NCBI RefSeq assembly: GCF_958295425.1 | Contig: NC_081142.1 | Span: forward strand, 19,522,530 to 19,586,529 | Reading direction: 5' to 3' | Length of the DNA stretch: 64,000 nt | DNA from: Solea solea | Taxonomy: Eukaryota > Chordata > Actinopteri > Pleuronectiformes > Soleidae | Position numbers and translations under genes: made by a program | Notes under the pieces: generated by a model | Database searches by the model: none | Told to the model about the DNA's origin: nothing | Seen by the model: only the letters and a program-made list of their open reading frames with translations | Part shown: one piece after another, positions 9,795 through 19,694 of the stretch | Position numbering within the stretch: the stretch's first letter is position 1 | How the letters are laid out: each line of letters starts with the position of its first letter

Positions 9795-10053
9795 AGTCTC
9801 AGTCTCCCCGGCCGCGGAGCTCCGTGTGCCGCCGTGTGAAACAGTCCGATCGGCAGGCATCCGCACGTACTTTCCCCCCGCAGTAGTCCAAGCGTTTTCG
9901 ATCCGGCAGCCAGTGCGCTCTGGCCGGCGCGCAGCACCAGCAGTGGCCCACGCTGTCTGTCTGGAGCTCCGCTGTCTTCTCTGCGCGAGTCCTGCAACAA
10001 GAAAAGCCGTTTATGGCGACACACAATGTGAAAAGGGGGCCTATTTAAAAAGG
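9795..10053 (-). promoter_or_regulatory. CpG-rich block with TATA-like box and splice donor; candidate sox2ot-type first exon
   Basis: About 190 bp at 9800-9990 carry more than 20 CpG dinucleotides, far denser than the surroundings, so it looks like a small CpG island. On the minus strand (the direction of sox2) a TATA-like TTTAAATAG lies at 10041-10049. About 150-180 bp further on is a good splice-donor match, AAA followed by GTACGT, with the GT at 9869-9870. In other vertebrates SOX2 lies inside the same-strand lncRNA SOX2OT, so a first exon from about 10012 to 9871 would fit. The short open frames across it have no known domain. The TATA-like box could also work toward the right. Confidence 0.35.
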
Positions 10054-10134
10054 AGAAGAATGCAAGCAAGAACAACAAAAGTCAGTTATAGCAAAGTCTA
10101 TGCCTCTCCTCTCCTATCTTCCACCCCCTAGCTT

Positions 10135-10430
10135 AGCCCACATAATGAGCAGGAAAAAAGCTTTATATTTTTGTTCACTGGGTATTCACAGATAATTTGA
10201 AGCCATTGTTTCTGCCACAGATGGTTCTTTTTAATACAATAACGGTGCTCTTTGTGAATAGCGAGCCCACAATAAAAATCTAAAGCGTCCTCCTGAATAA
10301 CCATTTTGTTCTCTCTTGTATAGGCCGAACAAAAGCGCCTGTGAGGTAATGGCCTGCCTTATTGAAAGCCTCAGAATGGGGATTTGATAAAGATTTTTTC
10401 TTTTTCACTCCTTTTTTTTTTTTTTGCTTT
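10135..10430. promoter_or_regulatory. Candidate conserved enhancer about 4 kb upstream of sox2
   Basis: A repeat-free block just upstream of the CpG-rich block. It has a SOX site CATTGTT at 10204-10210, 'gataatttg' at 10192-10200, 'acaaaagcgcctgtgaggta' at about 10329-10348 and 'ggtaatggcc'. It ends in a poly-T tract at 10409-10425. It looks like deeply conserved vertebrate enhancer sequence, but this is judged by eye only. About 4 kb is the distance at which the mammalian N-2/SRR1 enhancer lies. Confidence 0.45.
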
Positions 10431-10559
10431 TGCACAAAGTACATGGCAATGTCAAAAAAGAAACTGACACTGTGAAAAAGGACTTGCAAATCTGATCGTT
10501 ACAATCAATATTATTATTATTGTTAGCTCCATAACTTTGTGTAAAAGTCAGAGGTGACA

Positions 10560-10870
10560 GAGGTGAGGGGTTGTTTTTCGGGGGGCTGCAGCAGAGCAGG
10601 TCAGGTGCAGGCGTGTTATGGCTTTTACAATGGAGCTTAAATCCAGAATACATTAGCCTGCAAAGGTCTGCTGTGGATTTGGCACAGTCTCATAATTTTG
10701 CATATGGGCTGAGTCAAGTTGTGCTTGATAAAAAATTAAGCATTCAGGGCATTTCCCTGCAGAAACCTCCTGTTTCTAATTCTACCGTTTTCACTACAAT
10801 TGCCCAGGAAATACTGCATGGCCCCCGGAGCGTTGATAAGGCACTGTGAAATGTCATAAATGCATGGGTG
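10560..10870. promoter_or_regulatory. Candidate conserved enhancer with SOX and POU motifs
   Basis: Unique-looking 310 bp with a SOX site TACAATG at 10626-10632, an octamer-like TTTGCATA at 10698-10705, 'gataaaaaattaagcattc' (10727-10745) and several cores such as 'gttgataagg'. SOX and POU sites together are typical of SOX2-autoregulated enhancers. The open frame here (92 codons) has no recognisable domain. Confidence 0.45.
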
Positions 10871-11029
10871 TTAATAGTGAAGGAGGAGGGCGAGGAATCA
10901 GTTGGGGCTAATGTAACCTGCTGAGGTTGACACACACACACACACACAGAGGCAGGTGTGTGCAGTCAACACGTATCAGCTCCTACTGAATGGATCCTGC
11001 AGCCATGTCGCAGCCACCTTTGCTCTGCC

Positions 11030-11110
11030 CCCACGGTTGATGTAATTTGTAATTAACTCATGGCTAATCAATAAAGCATTTAACGGAAAGCACAATGGAC
11101 ACAGGGGATG
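11030..11110. promoter_or_regulatory. Possible homeodomain-site cluster
   Basis: Within 70 bp there are GTAATTTG, GTAATTAACTC, GCTAATCAATAAAG and ACAATGG. The part between this block and 10870 contains a CA tract at 10930-10948. Confidence 0.3.
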
Positions 11111-12529
11111 ATCCCAAGCCAAACATATTGGATGTCAGTGATTGTTACAAGGCGAGGAGGACACCCTGTCTATCACCGGGCGGTGGAGGTGACATGCAGG
11201 GTGTGAGGGTGAGGCAGCAGAAGATTGGGGCTGCGAGATGAGGGGATGATGGGTAAGGAGGAGGAGGAGAGAGGGATGAATGCAGGGAGTAGAGAGAAGG
11301 GCAAAGAGGAGAGAGGGGATAATGGAGGGCAGGAAAGATGAGGGGAGAGAGGGGTAAAGAATCCCATGCGACTCCTGTGGTATAGTTCACACACAGCGGC
11401 AGTATCAGTTTTTCTTATAGCTGTTATTATCTCTGCAGCTTCAGCTCTGCATCAAACGATTGAACGCACATCAACACGTGTGCAGTGTTACATATGGACG
11501 AGGGCATAAAACCCAAAAGCAGATATTTGGCTAAAAAATCGAAAAGGTTTTGACTATCAGAAGAACTTTTTGAAGCCTTGTTTTTCCCCCTCCTCGAGAC
11601 TTAGTTTCCTTCAAGAGCCACTTCTTGAAAGGTCTAAAGCACTTCCCCATGTGCTTGTCTGTCCCGTCCTTGCAAAAATAAAACTATAAATCCTTGTCCA
11701 AGTTACTCAGCTTCCACACTCAACTCCATGCACCAGCTTTTGGCAACGTTGTGAAGTGATGTGACTCAGTATTTGACATTTCAGGGCAAATCTGATATTC
11801 AAATCAGGTCTGCATCACATTCTATATCCTGGCCCTGTGACATGAATGAGAATGGTCATATAAAGCTAACCATGCAGCTTTTTTTTTTGCCTTTATGCAC
11901 TCACTGAGTATTGAGCATCCTTGACCTGCACCACAGAAGCGTGGCAAAATCAAACAACAGTGGAGACGAGTGCTCTAATCTTAATCTAATCTGGAGCTAC
12001 AGTAAATCTCACTCATATATTTGCTGCAGTAGTTTCTAAATCTCCCAACTATGATGTTTTCTGCTGATGACAAAAAGGGTAGCTGTTTGAGAATGAATGA
12101 ATTTGATGTGGATATAGCCAGTATGCCGATTTGTATTTATTATCCATGTTTTGCCTACTTTGTATTTCACTTGTGTGTGTTTCAGCAGCTCGAGCGCCAC
12201 CTACAGACCAGGCAGCAACAGAGAGTTCAGGAGTTAAAAAAAAGAAAAAAGAAAAAGTATGAGAGAGCTTGGAGCAGATTTAAAAGTCTCTGAGACAAAA
12301 AGGACATGGGGAGAAAGAGAGAGGGAGGGAGAGAGGGGGAGAGAAATAGAGAGGGGATCAGTGCTCTCAGAGTGAAAAGGCTTAGCAGTAAAGAAATATG
12401 ACTGGCTCTTTATCTGATCAATCTGTGCCATGTATTCTACACCACAGTCATAGCACTCATATTAGAGAGCTGGAGCACTTTTAATTATAAACCCATCCAC
12501 AGAGGCCAGGGAATATGATGATAGCATGA

Positions 12530-12555
12530 GAGCGAGAGCGGGAGAGGGAGAGAGC

Positions 12556-12602
<47 letters not shown>

Positions 12603-12623
12603 AGAGAGAGAGAGAGAGAGAGG
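12530..12623. repeat. (GA)n with GGGAGA interruptions
   Basis: About 94 bases of polypurine GA repeat, a mirror-repeat tract able to form triplex DNA. It produces an open frame of SL/PLSL repeats on the other strand. Confidence 0.9.
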
Positions 12624-12752
12624 GTCCAATGGCACCATGAGAGCCTTTAGAAAGACCAGCCTCATCATCATCATCTAATGCTAATGCATTTTTCATTGTG
12701 GCTGTCCATTCAAACACACACACATAGAACAAACTTCCACACACATTTATAT

Positions 12753-12915
12753 TACACACACAGACACACACACACACAAGTATTTCCATATTCATGAGAG
12801 TGAACACATTTGCTGCATCTGTTTTGTGTGTTTTCTTGCAGCTCTGGCTGATGATGATGGGGGGGGGGTTCCACTGTGGCTTCTTCTCCCTTTGTGTGTA
12901 TCCATATAGCATTGT

Positions 12916-12953
<38 letters not shown>
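12753..12953. repeat. CA tract, then (TG)n(AG)n tract
   Basis: CA at 12753-12779, then TG at 12913-12940 passing into AG to 12953. A short poly-G run at 12970-12980 follows. Confidence 0.9.
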
Positions 12954-13089
12954 CACAGCAATCAGTAAAGGGGGGGGGGGCTGTCAATCACACATATGTG
13001 ACACAAACAAGCACGTTTGCACAAAAAGAAGCACAAGCAGTTTTCTCGTATCAATAACAGATTGTTTGGGCTAAACATTATACATTAAT

Positions 13090-13213
13090 TTGCAAAAAAA
13101 ACATGCTTTTAGACTGGCAACCTGTCCTTCTGCCCTATGTCAGCTGGGATTGGCACCAGCACGACCCTCATCTGGAGGATAAAGCGGTATAGAAGATGAG
13201 TGAGTGAGTGTGG
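13090..13213 (+). mobile_element. 3' tail of an L2/CR1-type LINE (or SINE sharing it)
   Basis: Reads 'gactggcaacctgtcc', 'atgtcagctgggattggc', 'ggataaagcggtatagaaga' and ends in TGAG repeats. This is the widespread teleost 3' tail that normally ends in GATGAATG-type tetranucleotides. No coding part is present. Confidence 0.65.
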
Positions 13214-13289
13214 ACAGGTTCAATGGTCACGTACAGAGCCACTGCTTTGATATTCTTAGAGTTGCAGTCCTGAAACTATAGTGTGGTTA

Positions 13290-14045
13290 TCTGGATTAGG
13301 AGCGAGGTCACACGTAGTGGCTATAGCACTCAAGGCAAGAAATGAACAAGTTGTGTGGAGTTTGCTCGTGGGTTTTCTCCCACAGTTCAATTGGTGGTCC
13401 GTGGGCCAAAACTGGTATCTGGCCCCAGCATTTGATTTATGATCAAATGTGATCTTAAATTATTTGCTTATCTGATCACAAAAACATTAGATTTTCATAC
13501 CGAGTTCAGAGCTTTTATTCTGAAAAAAATCTGTTGCTAGAATTGACAGTTAACCTAAACTAAATGTTTGGTTTGAAAAATGCAAAAAACACTGCTGTTG
13601 TCATGGAGACAGCCAGTTTTGGGGATTAAATGACCGTAAAATAACTACTTGCATACGTTAGGCTCAAATAAGAAGCAGTAACTCTTGAAACTGAATGTAC
13701 ATTATCTCACACTCATCTGTCATCGTGAAACAAGCTGGTGATTAAAGAAAACCTCCACATTACTGTTAGCTTAAGGCAGCAAACGTGGGTTTTTTGTTTC
13801 TAACTGAAGACGTTTTAAGGCAGCTTTGCCTGACAAAGATACGATGTATTGGACCAACATTCAATTACAAAAAAGATTGGCCCTCAACCAGATTTACTTG
13901 CTGATCCCTGCTCTGAAATGACTGTAGGTGAGTGTGAATGGGCCCGGTGATGGACAGGCGACCTGTCCAGAGTGTACCCCGCCAAGACTGGTTCAAGCCC
14001 CACCATGACTCATGTGGAGAATAAAGCAGTAGACACTGAGTGGAT
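13290..14045 (+). mobile_element. Second LINE 3' tail, split by an inserted element
   Basis: The left piece (to about 13382) ends 'gtggagtttgctcgtgggtt...tctccca'. The right piece (from about 13911) continues 'gtaggtgagtgtgaatgg', 'ggacaggcgacctgtccaga', 'ggagaataaagcagtaga'. In an intact tail of this family these parts adjoin, so about 530 bp has been inserted between them. Confidence 0.55.
13383..13910. mobile_element. hAT-like non-autonomous DNA element
   Basis: The insertion starts CAG with 'ggtggtccgtgggccaaaac' and ends 'ggccctcaaccagattt...gatccctg'. CAG...CTG ends and a 'gtggtccgtgggcc' motif are typical of hAT (Charlie-like) elements. No transposase frame is left, and no clear 8-bp target duplication is visible. 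Confidence 0.5.
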
Positions 14046-15425
14046 TAGGAGCTTGTATTTATAAATTATAATCAAATTCCTGTGTAGTAGAATTAGTGTA
14101 GGCAAAGTGACCAACCAGTGAGTGTCCTGTCCAACCAGGTGATGAAATGCATTGCTTTGATGCTGCATAAGTTTGGGTGTTGTTAAACTTTTCAATAAAA
14201 GACTTGAAAATGCAAGTGTGGACACAAATTCCCAAAATGCAATCAGCATTTTTCCAATTTATCCGCCGTAGTATGGACATGGTCAGATTGTGAAAAGTGC
14301 AGGCCACTCACTGTAAAAGTGGAGGATTAGAGCTTTACAGATACTAAAATGCTGACCACTGCCACCACCGGACGCAGCGGCGGCTGGTCAGTCCTGCAGC
14401 CGTTTGTCCGGGAAGCAGGCAGGAAGAAAGCCGCTCAGACACAGCTGTCAGATATTTGCACAACAACGCTCCTTCAATGGCATCTCATTACTGAAGAATG
14501 CAACATCGACGGTTTGAAGTGGGCAAATACGCAAAGTTTTACAGCCCCCATGCTCATGGTTGACTGGTGTTTAACAAGTCTGGAGTTCTACAGTGAATGT
14601 GGAGTGTTTAAATGAGAGAATTTCTGTAAAAAAAAAAGATTATAAAATCATATTTTGCCCATGACAGTGATGTATTTTTCTCCGTCACTTTGATTTGACT
14701 GAAAAATCTCCCCTAAGGACAAAGCACTAATAATTTTACACTCATTTTTCAGCTTCTTAAATGTTTTCTTTCTTCTTGCCATATATCACAAATAAATCAT
14801 TAAACATTTTAAGAACATCATCACTTTAAGGTTTTGGAGACATAACTCCACATTTTTCAAAATTTTTGTCCATTTTCTAGACCAAACAAATTAATCAATT
14901 ATGAAACTAGTTATTAGTTGAACTCATAATAAATAATCCTATATTCATGCCCACTCCAAGTCAAGGAAATATCTCACAACAAAAGATACAATAAAACATA
15001 TGATTATAGAAATGAAAGGAAGTTGTGTTTGTAGCCGATAAACCCTGCTGTCACATCACTATTCAGAGTCCTAATGCTTCCTATGGCCACCTATACTTTG
15101 TGCCGACGTAGCTGAATTCTACTTGTTTTAATTTACATATATTTCTGTTTCTGTTTCTCAGAAAAGTAATTTAATCTAGGCACACAAAGCACGACATTTG
15201 ACCAGCGCTGAGTCCGTGGCTGTGTCGCTGTGGAGTTACAACCCTTATTTCATGGCCACAACACCATCTAACAAAAGAATCAACAGAAATGACTGACGTT
15301 GTGGGCTCATATTGACATTTAAAATCATGCTTTGATTTGAACTTTATTCTCACAGGTCAAGACAAGTCAAAATGTGTCTATAAAGCACATTTATAAACAC
15401 ATTTTGACGATAGTCTGGTCAAAAT
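14046..15425. other. Non-coding spacer, repeat-like in part
   Basis: No gene is seen. The AT-rich 14050-14330 part and the 14349-14615 frame show no domain. 14620-15420 is AT-rich and featureless. Confidence 0.45.
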
Positions 15426-15429
15426 CACT

Positions 15430-15780
15430 GGATCAAATTAGATATCGGACTGATAATCCAGTGAAATTTGATACAATCCAAAAATCCCATATATATATAT
15501 ATATATATATATCACATGCTTCACCCTGCACAGACTGTAAACAAGTAAATAAAGCATCAGCATTTTAACGGAGTCATGTTGTGGGCTGTTTTTTCTTTAT
15601 GGGAGAATAATATTTGTTGCAGAGTTGGAGAATGATGTCTTTGAAATGTCTCTACACAAATATGTTGTTAACAGGATTAAAAGGGGTCTGAAATGAGTGT
15701 ATCGGACTGATATCGATGTTGGCAGATACTTGAGTTTGTAGTATCGGTATTGGACATGAAAAATCGTGCCATCCCTGACA
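15430..15780. repeat. hAT-like element fragment with 'tatcgg' motifs and an AT tract
   Basis: Contains 'agatatcggactgataatcc' (15440), an (AT)12 tract at 15489-15512, and 'gtatcggactgatatcgatg', 'gtatcggtattggac' and a terminal 'catccctgac' at 15697-15780. Repeated GTATCGG motifs ending in CATCCCT are typical of a common teleost hAT MITE. Confidence 0.45.
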
Positions 15781-15864
15781 AAATTAAATCAAAGACATGA
15801 AACAACACAGCAGCAGACAACAGAAATACCATACTATATTGCACCATGTAACACAATAACAGTC

Positions 15865-16290
15865 TAGCTCCACCTGAATTGAATGCCAAGGAGACAAAGT
15901 AGGTTTTTAAGAAGATTTAAAAGTTTGAAGAGCCTGGTCACATGTGATGTACCTGGGCAGGATTTTCCAAAGCCAAACGAAGCCACTGCAAAGGCTTGCT
16001 CACCTATGGTCTTTAGTCTGGTCTTAGGGACGTCAAGCAACAGCTGGTTGGCCGACCTAAGGGCTCTGACTGGTGTGTACATGCATGCTCAGCGGTTCAG
16101 CCAGGTACTGAGGAGCCAGCCCACTTAAGGATTTAAAAACAAACAATAACACTGCAAACAATACATCAGTGATTGATCTATACCAAAATAAAAGGGAGTT
16201 GCAGTAATCTAGCAAAGAAGTTATAAAAACATGGTATGTACAAGTATGTAATATATCATCAGGTACTACCAATATTGTCATAATTATGTA
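15865..16290 (-). pseudogene. L2-like LINE reverse transcriptase, C-terminal remnant
   Basis: On the minus strand two frames carry consecutive C-terminal parts of an L2/Maui-type LINE ORF2. The first (from about 16225) has LLDYCNSLL and SLSGLAPQYLAE. The second (from about 16082) has RALRSANQLLLDVPKTRLKT followed by GEQAFAVASFGFGKSCP. A frameshift near 16070-16080 separates them. Relative to the family, the stretch between LLDYCNSLL and the GLAPQYL motif is missing. The 5' part is also gone, so this is a dead, 5'-truncated fragment. Confidence 0.8.
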
Positions 16291-16766
16291 CAATTGCTGC
16301 TTCATACACTCTCTATATCCTGGAAGAAGGATTCCTCCTCTGTGTCTCTATCAGAGGTTACCTTGTTTCCCCTGATAAAAGTTTTTCTGGGGAGCAGTTC
16401 TTCAGGACAGAGGATGTCACTCCATGTACAGATTGTAAAACCAACTCAGTGAAACTGTAATTAGTGAGTTTGGGCTATAAAAAACGAAACTGATTTGATT
16501 CTATGTATACGCGGGCGCCTCATGGTGCTTGTTTGTTCGTGTTGATCCCATTTAGTTTCTACAAAAAGCCTCATTATCGCCATGCCAAACAAAACCTGCA
16601 TCGTCTCCACTGTCGCGAAAGTGGATAATTGTGACAATACAACACCAAGTTTGTTAAAGGAACAGACAAACAGAGACGCGGGGACTGCGAGGAATCACGC
16701 GACGTTCACCGCAGCCGTCCCCTAAACAGCTGCAATTCAACATTAATCAACATGTGATCAGACTCA
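16291..16766. other. Non-coding spacer, no gene seen
   Basis: Unique sequence with no long frame. The 16500-16740 part is GC-richer ('gacgcggggactgcgaggaa') but shows no feature that I can name. Confidence 0.4.
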
Positions 16767-16866
16767 TCTTTGTGAGGACATGTTGAACTTTTTCAAGGGT
16801 AAGACCTGGGTTTAGGGTTAGGGAATGCATTATATCTATGATGTGTCCCCACTAAGATAAGATATG
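16767..16866. repeat. Partial copy of the 'tttgtgaggaca' repeat, reverse orientation
   Basis: 'ctttgtgaggacatgttgaa', 'gggtttagggttagggaatg' and 'tctatgatgtgtcccc' match, in reverse, the units of the array at 19695-20515. It directly abuts the MITE at 16867. Confidence 0.6.
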
Positions 16867-17270
16867 TGTAGCTGTGTTTTCATTGAGTGGAACGCTTCGA
16901 TTTGGCAAAGGTAATGTACGTGTGTTTCCATTTGGAATAGTACCACAAAAAACTGTTCCATTCTTTGGTACCCTTCCCTTGGAGTACCAGAGTAAAATGG
17001 TACAATACTGTTAAATTGGCCCCACCCACGACAGTCAGCTGAGATTAGACGACTCCCTTGTGATCGGTGTAAACATCCCATGGAAGTCGAAGCAAACGCC
17101 TGCAGTTTATTCTCATACAAGACAAACAGGGACAAACCGAGCTGGAAAATGCTGTCTTTCTTTGTCGTAGCACCGGTATGACGTCCCGCTGCCCCATGAA
17201 GGCGATAAACAAGACTGACCCATACCGTTCCAAATCATACTGTACTGCACCCTGATGGACACACAACATA
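16867..17270. mobile_element. MITE with 'gtgtttccat' motifs (copy 1)
   Basis: Left part 'tgtgtagctgtgttttcatt', 'gtgtttccatttggaatag', 'cccttcccttggagtacc', 'ggccccacccacgacagtca', 'tctcatacaagacaaacag'. All these blocks recur in order in the element at 50125-50685. The right edge is uncertain. There is no coding capacity, and the open frames in it are repeat-derived. Confidence 0.55.
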
Positions 17271-18084
17271 TGTGTGGAGGCACCGATTTACAGCAACTAC
17301 AACGGACATGCGTCACCAAACACAAACTCTACAATACTTACTTTAGATGCACTGCAGAGATGAAACCAAAACACCAAATTCATCATGAGCACTAATCCAA
17401 AAAATATGATGAAAAGTTCAGATTTAGGAGTTAGACAGGAAAGGATAAGTGAGTGGATGACAAGCGGGGGACGATGAAATGTCATTTCCAGTCGATGCAG
17501 AACCAATTATAGTTCTTAAAACGTATAAATACTCCATTACGGACAGTTGTGCCACTAAAAGCCACTTTGTGACATTCAAACCATTATCTTTGACTGATTT
17601 TACGAAAAGTCAGTCAGATAATTTGACAAACTCATAAACCAGCAAATCACCATCACTGATCCCAAATCATCCAAATATCCAACTGACATCATGACGGTTT
17701 GCATTAATATCTAACTCAGTGCACGTGACTGACAACTAATAATGATCCAAACCACTCACAGCCGATTACGTAGACGACTGGCGAGCATCAGAGACTGTGA
17801 ATGACGGCTAATGTGCCAGAAATCCAATCGAAACATCAGAACCTCAGATCAGCCAGATGAAGAAGAGGAAGAAGAAGAAGCATAGTTTAAAATAACTCAT
17901 TAATCGAGAATGATGGTCGTTAATGATCAAGTCAGATTAGCAGACGGACTTCAAGGACAACACTCTGCCTCTGAGTGACGGGAAAATGTCACGCTTAAAA
18001 AAAAGATAAGGAAACATTTGCTCTGTCACATAAAATTGAAGAATTTATATAAATTTGGGTTAAAATGCACAAAACCACCGAAGC
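17271..18084. other. Non-coding spacer, no gene seen
   Basis: Unique or diverged sequence with a GAAGAAGAGG run at about 17860-17880. Nothing else is recognisable. Confidence 0.4.
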
Positions 18085-18600
18085 AGTGTTGTAATGCATC
18101 ACAGTACAATACAAATATGTTGTTACTGTACTTACATACAGAATTCAGAAATCTTTGTTATTTATATTTCTAGCAACTTTTACCTACTTTTACTCGTTAC
18201 TACCAAATAAAATCAGCAGAAGAGTTGGTCATGGTCTGTATTTTTATATAGAGCCTTTCTAGTCTTAATGAGCTGCTTTACACAACAGTTTTCACTAGTT
18301 TACACACTTCATTCTGTGTCTTGCTCGAGGACACATATAGGTGAGAAGGGCCAGCAATTGAACCCACAATCTTCATGTTGAAAGACAACTCGCCCTACCA
18401 CTGAGCCCCCATGGCAATGGTTACTTTTTAAATACATTTTGTATCAGAAAATTACTTTTGATACTTAAGTACAGTAAATGTCATATACTTTAAGACTTTT
18501 ACTTAAGTAATATTATAAAATAGTGACTTCAACTTCTACCAAAGTCATTCTCTGGTGAGATACTTACTCAAGTATGCCTTTTAGGTGCTTAGACTGCACT
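18085..18600. mobile_element. DNA-element fragment with 'acttaagta' motifs, interrupted by a SINE
   Basis: Left part 18085-18235 ('agtgttgtaatgcatcacag', 'ttactgtacttacatac', 'ttttactcgttactacc'); right part 18416-18600 ('acttttgatacttaagtaca', 'gacttttacttaagtaat', 'tacttactcaagtatgcc'). ACTTAAGTA-rich sequence is a common teleost DNA-transposon relic. The middle is a tRNA-derived SINE. Confidence 0.5.
18236..18415 (-). mobile_element. tRNA-derived SINE, inserted in an older element
   Basis: On the minus strand it begins GGGGGCTCAGTGGTAGGGCG (A-box-like, 18398-18408 in plus coordinates). About 35 nt later comes GGGTTCAATTGC (B box, 18354-18365). It then runs through the 'tgtcctcgagcaagacacag' body to a tail 'actagaaaggctctatataa'. 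The order and spacing match the widespread teleost tRNA-headed SINE. A 'catgg' at both edges may be part of a target-site duplication. Confidence 0.7.
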
Positions 18601-19690
18601 GAAGTTTATGTGGGTGAGGATAAGAAGTATTTATTTTTTTCCATTTACTTGTGTATGTGCCTTCACCTCAGTACAAGGTGAAAAAAAAAAATCCATCAGC
18701 CCATTAACAGAAACCAAGTGGATTCCAAACTAGTAAGAGAGAACACTGATTTGTAGGTAATGTCACTATTAAAGTGCTGCCCTGTGTTACAGGGGATCAT
18801 CAGATTAGCAGCTCTGACGCCGGAAATCTCTTCAAATCAACCACATTTTGAAAAGGCTAAAAATATTGCCTCAAAATATTTATTAATTTGCATAAAGAAG
18901 CTTCTGACAAGAAGAAGGACTGAACTCATTGTCGAAAAAAGCTGCTCTGGATAATCCACACGTCACTGCTTTTATCTGAAATACTTCATCAAATAAAAGA
19001 AGTATTTCGGCGTTCACTTGAACAGCGACGTACTGATGTGCCGGCTGCTGCCAAATTACAAAATGTACGATTGTGAAAACGTTGAATTCCTGCACAGTGC
19101 ACTCTGTGCCCAAATAGTTTTATTACAGTTGCACAATGTCATTCGTGGACCTTCTGGAATCACAGTAACAGATGACAGCATCATTAGACTATAATGGAAG
19201 AGGAATTTCAATTTCCAAAGAGAATTGCCACTTCAGGAAATTATTTTTAAAAAGTCTGCAGTGAACATGTTTTTATTTTCCTAAGCACCTGGGGATTAGA
19301 GAAAACAAAACCACATGTTTAAATAAAAATCAATATGAGGGAAACAAACAGACATTTTCATCATTATTAATAGTTTAAAAGTACAGTGTGTACAGTTGCA
19401 TGTTGCAGCTGAGTTTCCCTCACCTCAACCTTCCCTTCCAAAGGTGTTGAAGAACTTATGTAGCCTTAATTTAGCACTATCACTCAAAAGATGTTTTGTT
19501 TGTCTATTGTCAGCTCTTGCAAAAACATGGCGGTCCAAAATGACGGCCTCAGTAAAAATAAGTGTGATTATTTTATCTTCAATTTCTGCCAAATAAAAAG
19601 AAATCAGTGTAAGAGTTTACACAGTTAGTGGACACAGTCTTTGATTCTGAAACATGAACCCTGAATAGAAAAATACATCTTATTTATTAT
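18601..19690. other. Non-coding spacer, no gene seen
   Basis: Frames here (18760-18954, 18883-19113, 19396-19596) are short, on both strands and without domains. A poly-A tract lies at about 18680-18690. Confidence 0.4.
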
Positions 19691-19694
19691 ATAT

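Larger units (their letters stand above)
11111..13085. other. Non-coding spacer with GA/CA tracts
   Basis: No gene is seen. The 11200-11350 part is purine-rich (GGAGAGAG-like), and 11360-12230 is unique sequence without recognisable signals. 12230-12360 is purine-rich. GA and CA/TG tracts from 12530 onward are listed separately. Confidence 0.5.

Noticed and set aside
9380..9886. 168-codon plus-strand frame
   Set aside because: Most of it is a translation of TG, CT and CA repeats. No domain.
9701..10078. 125-codon minus-strand frame over the CpG-rich block
   Set aside because: Probably open because the sequence is GC-rich. It has no recognisable domain, starts before the putative exon and crosses the predicted splice donor.
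13983..13998. B-box-like 'ggttcaagccc' suggesting a tRNA gene or SINE head
   Set aside because: No A box lies at the right distance, and the sequence sits inside a LINE 3' tail.
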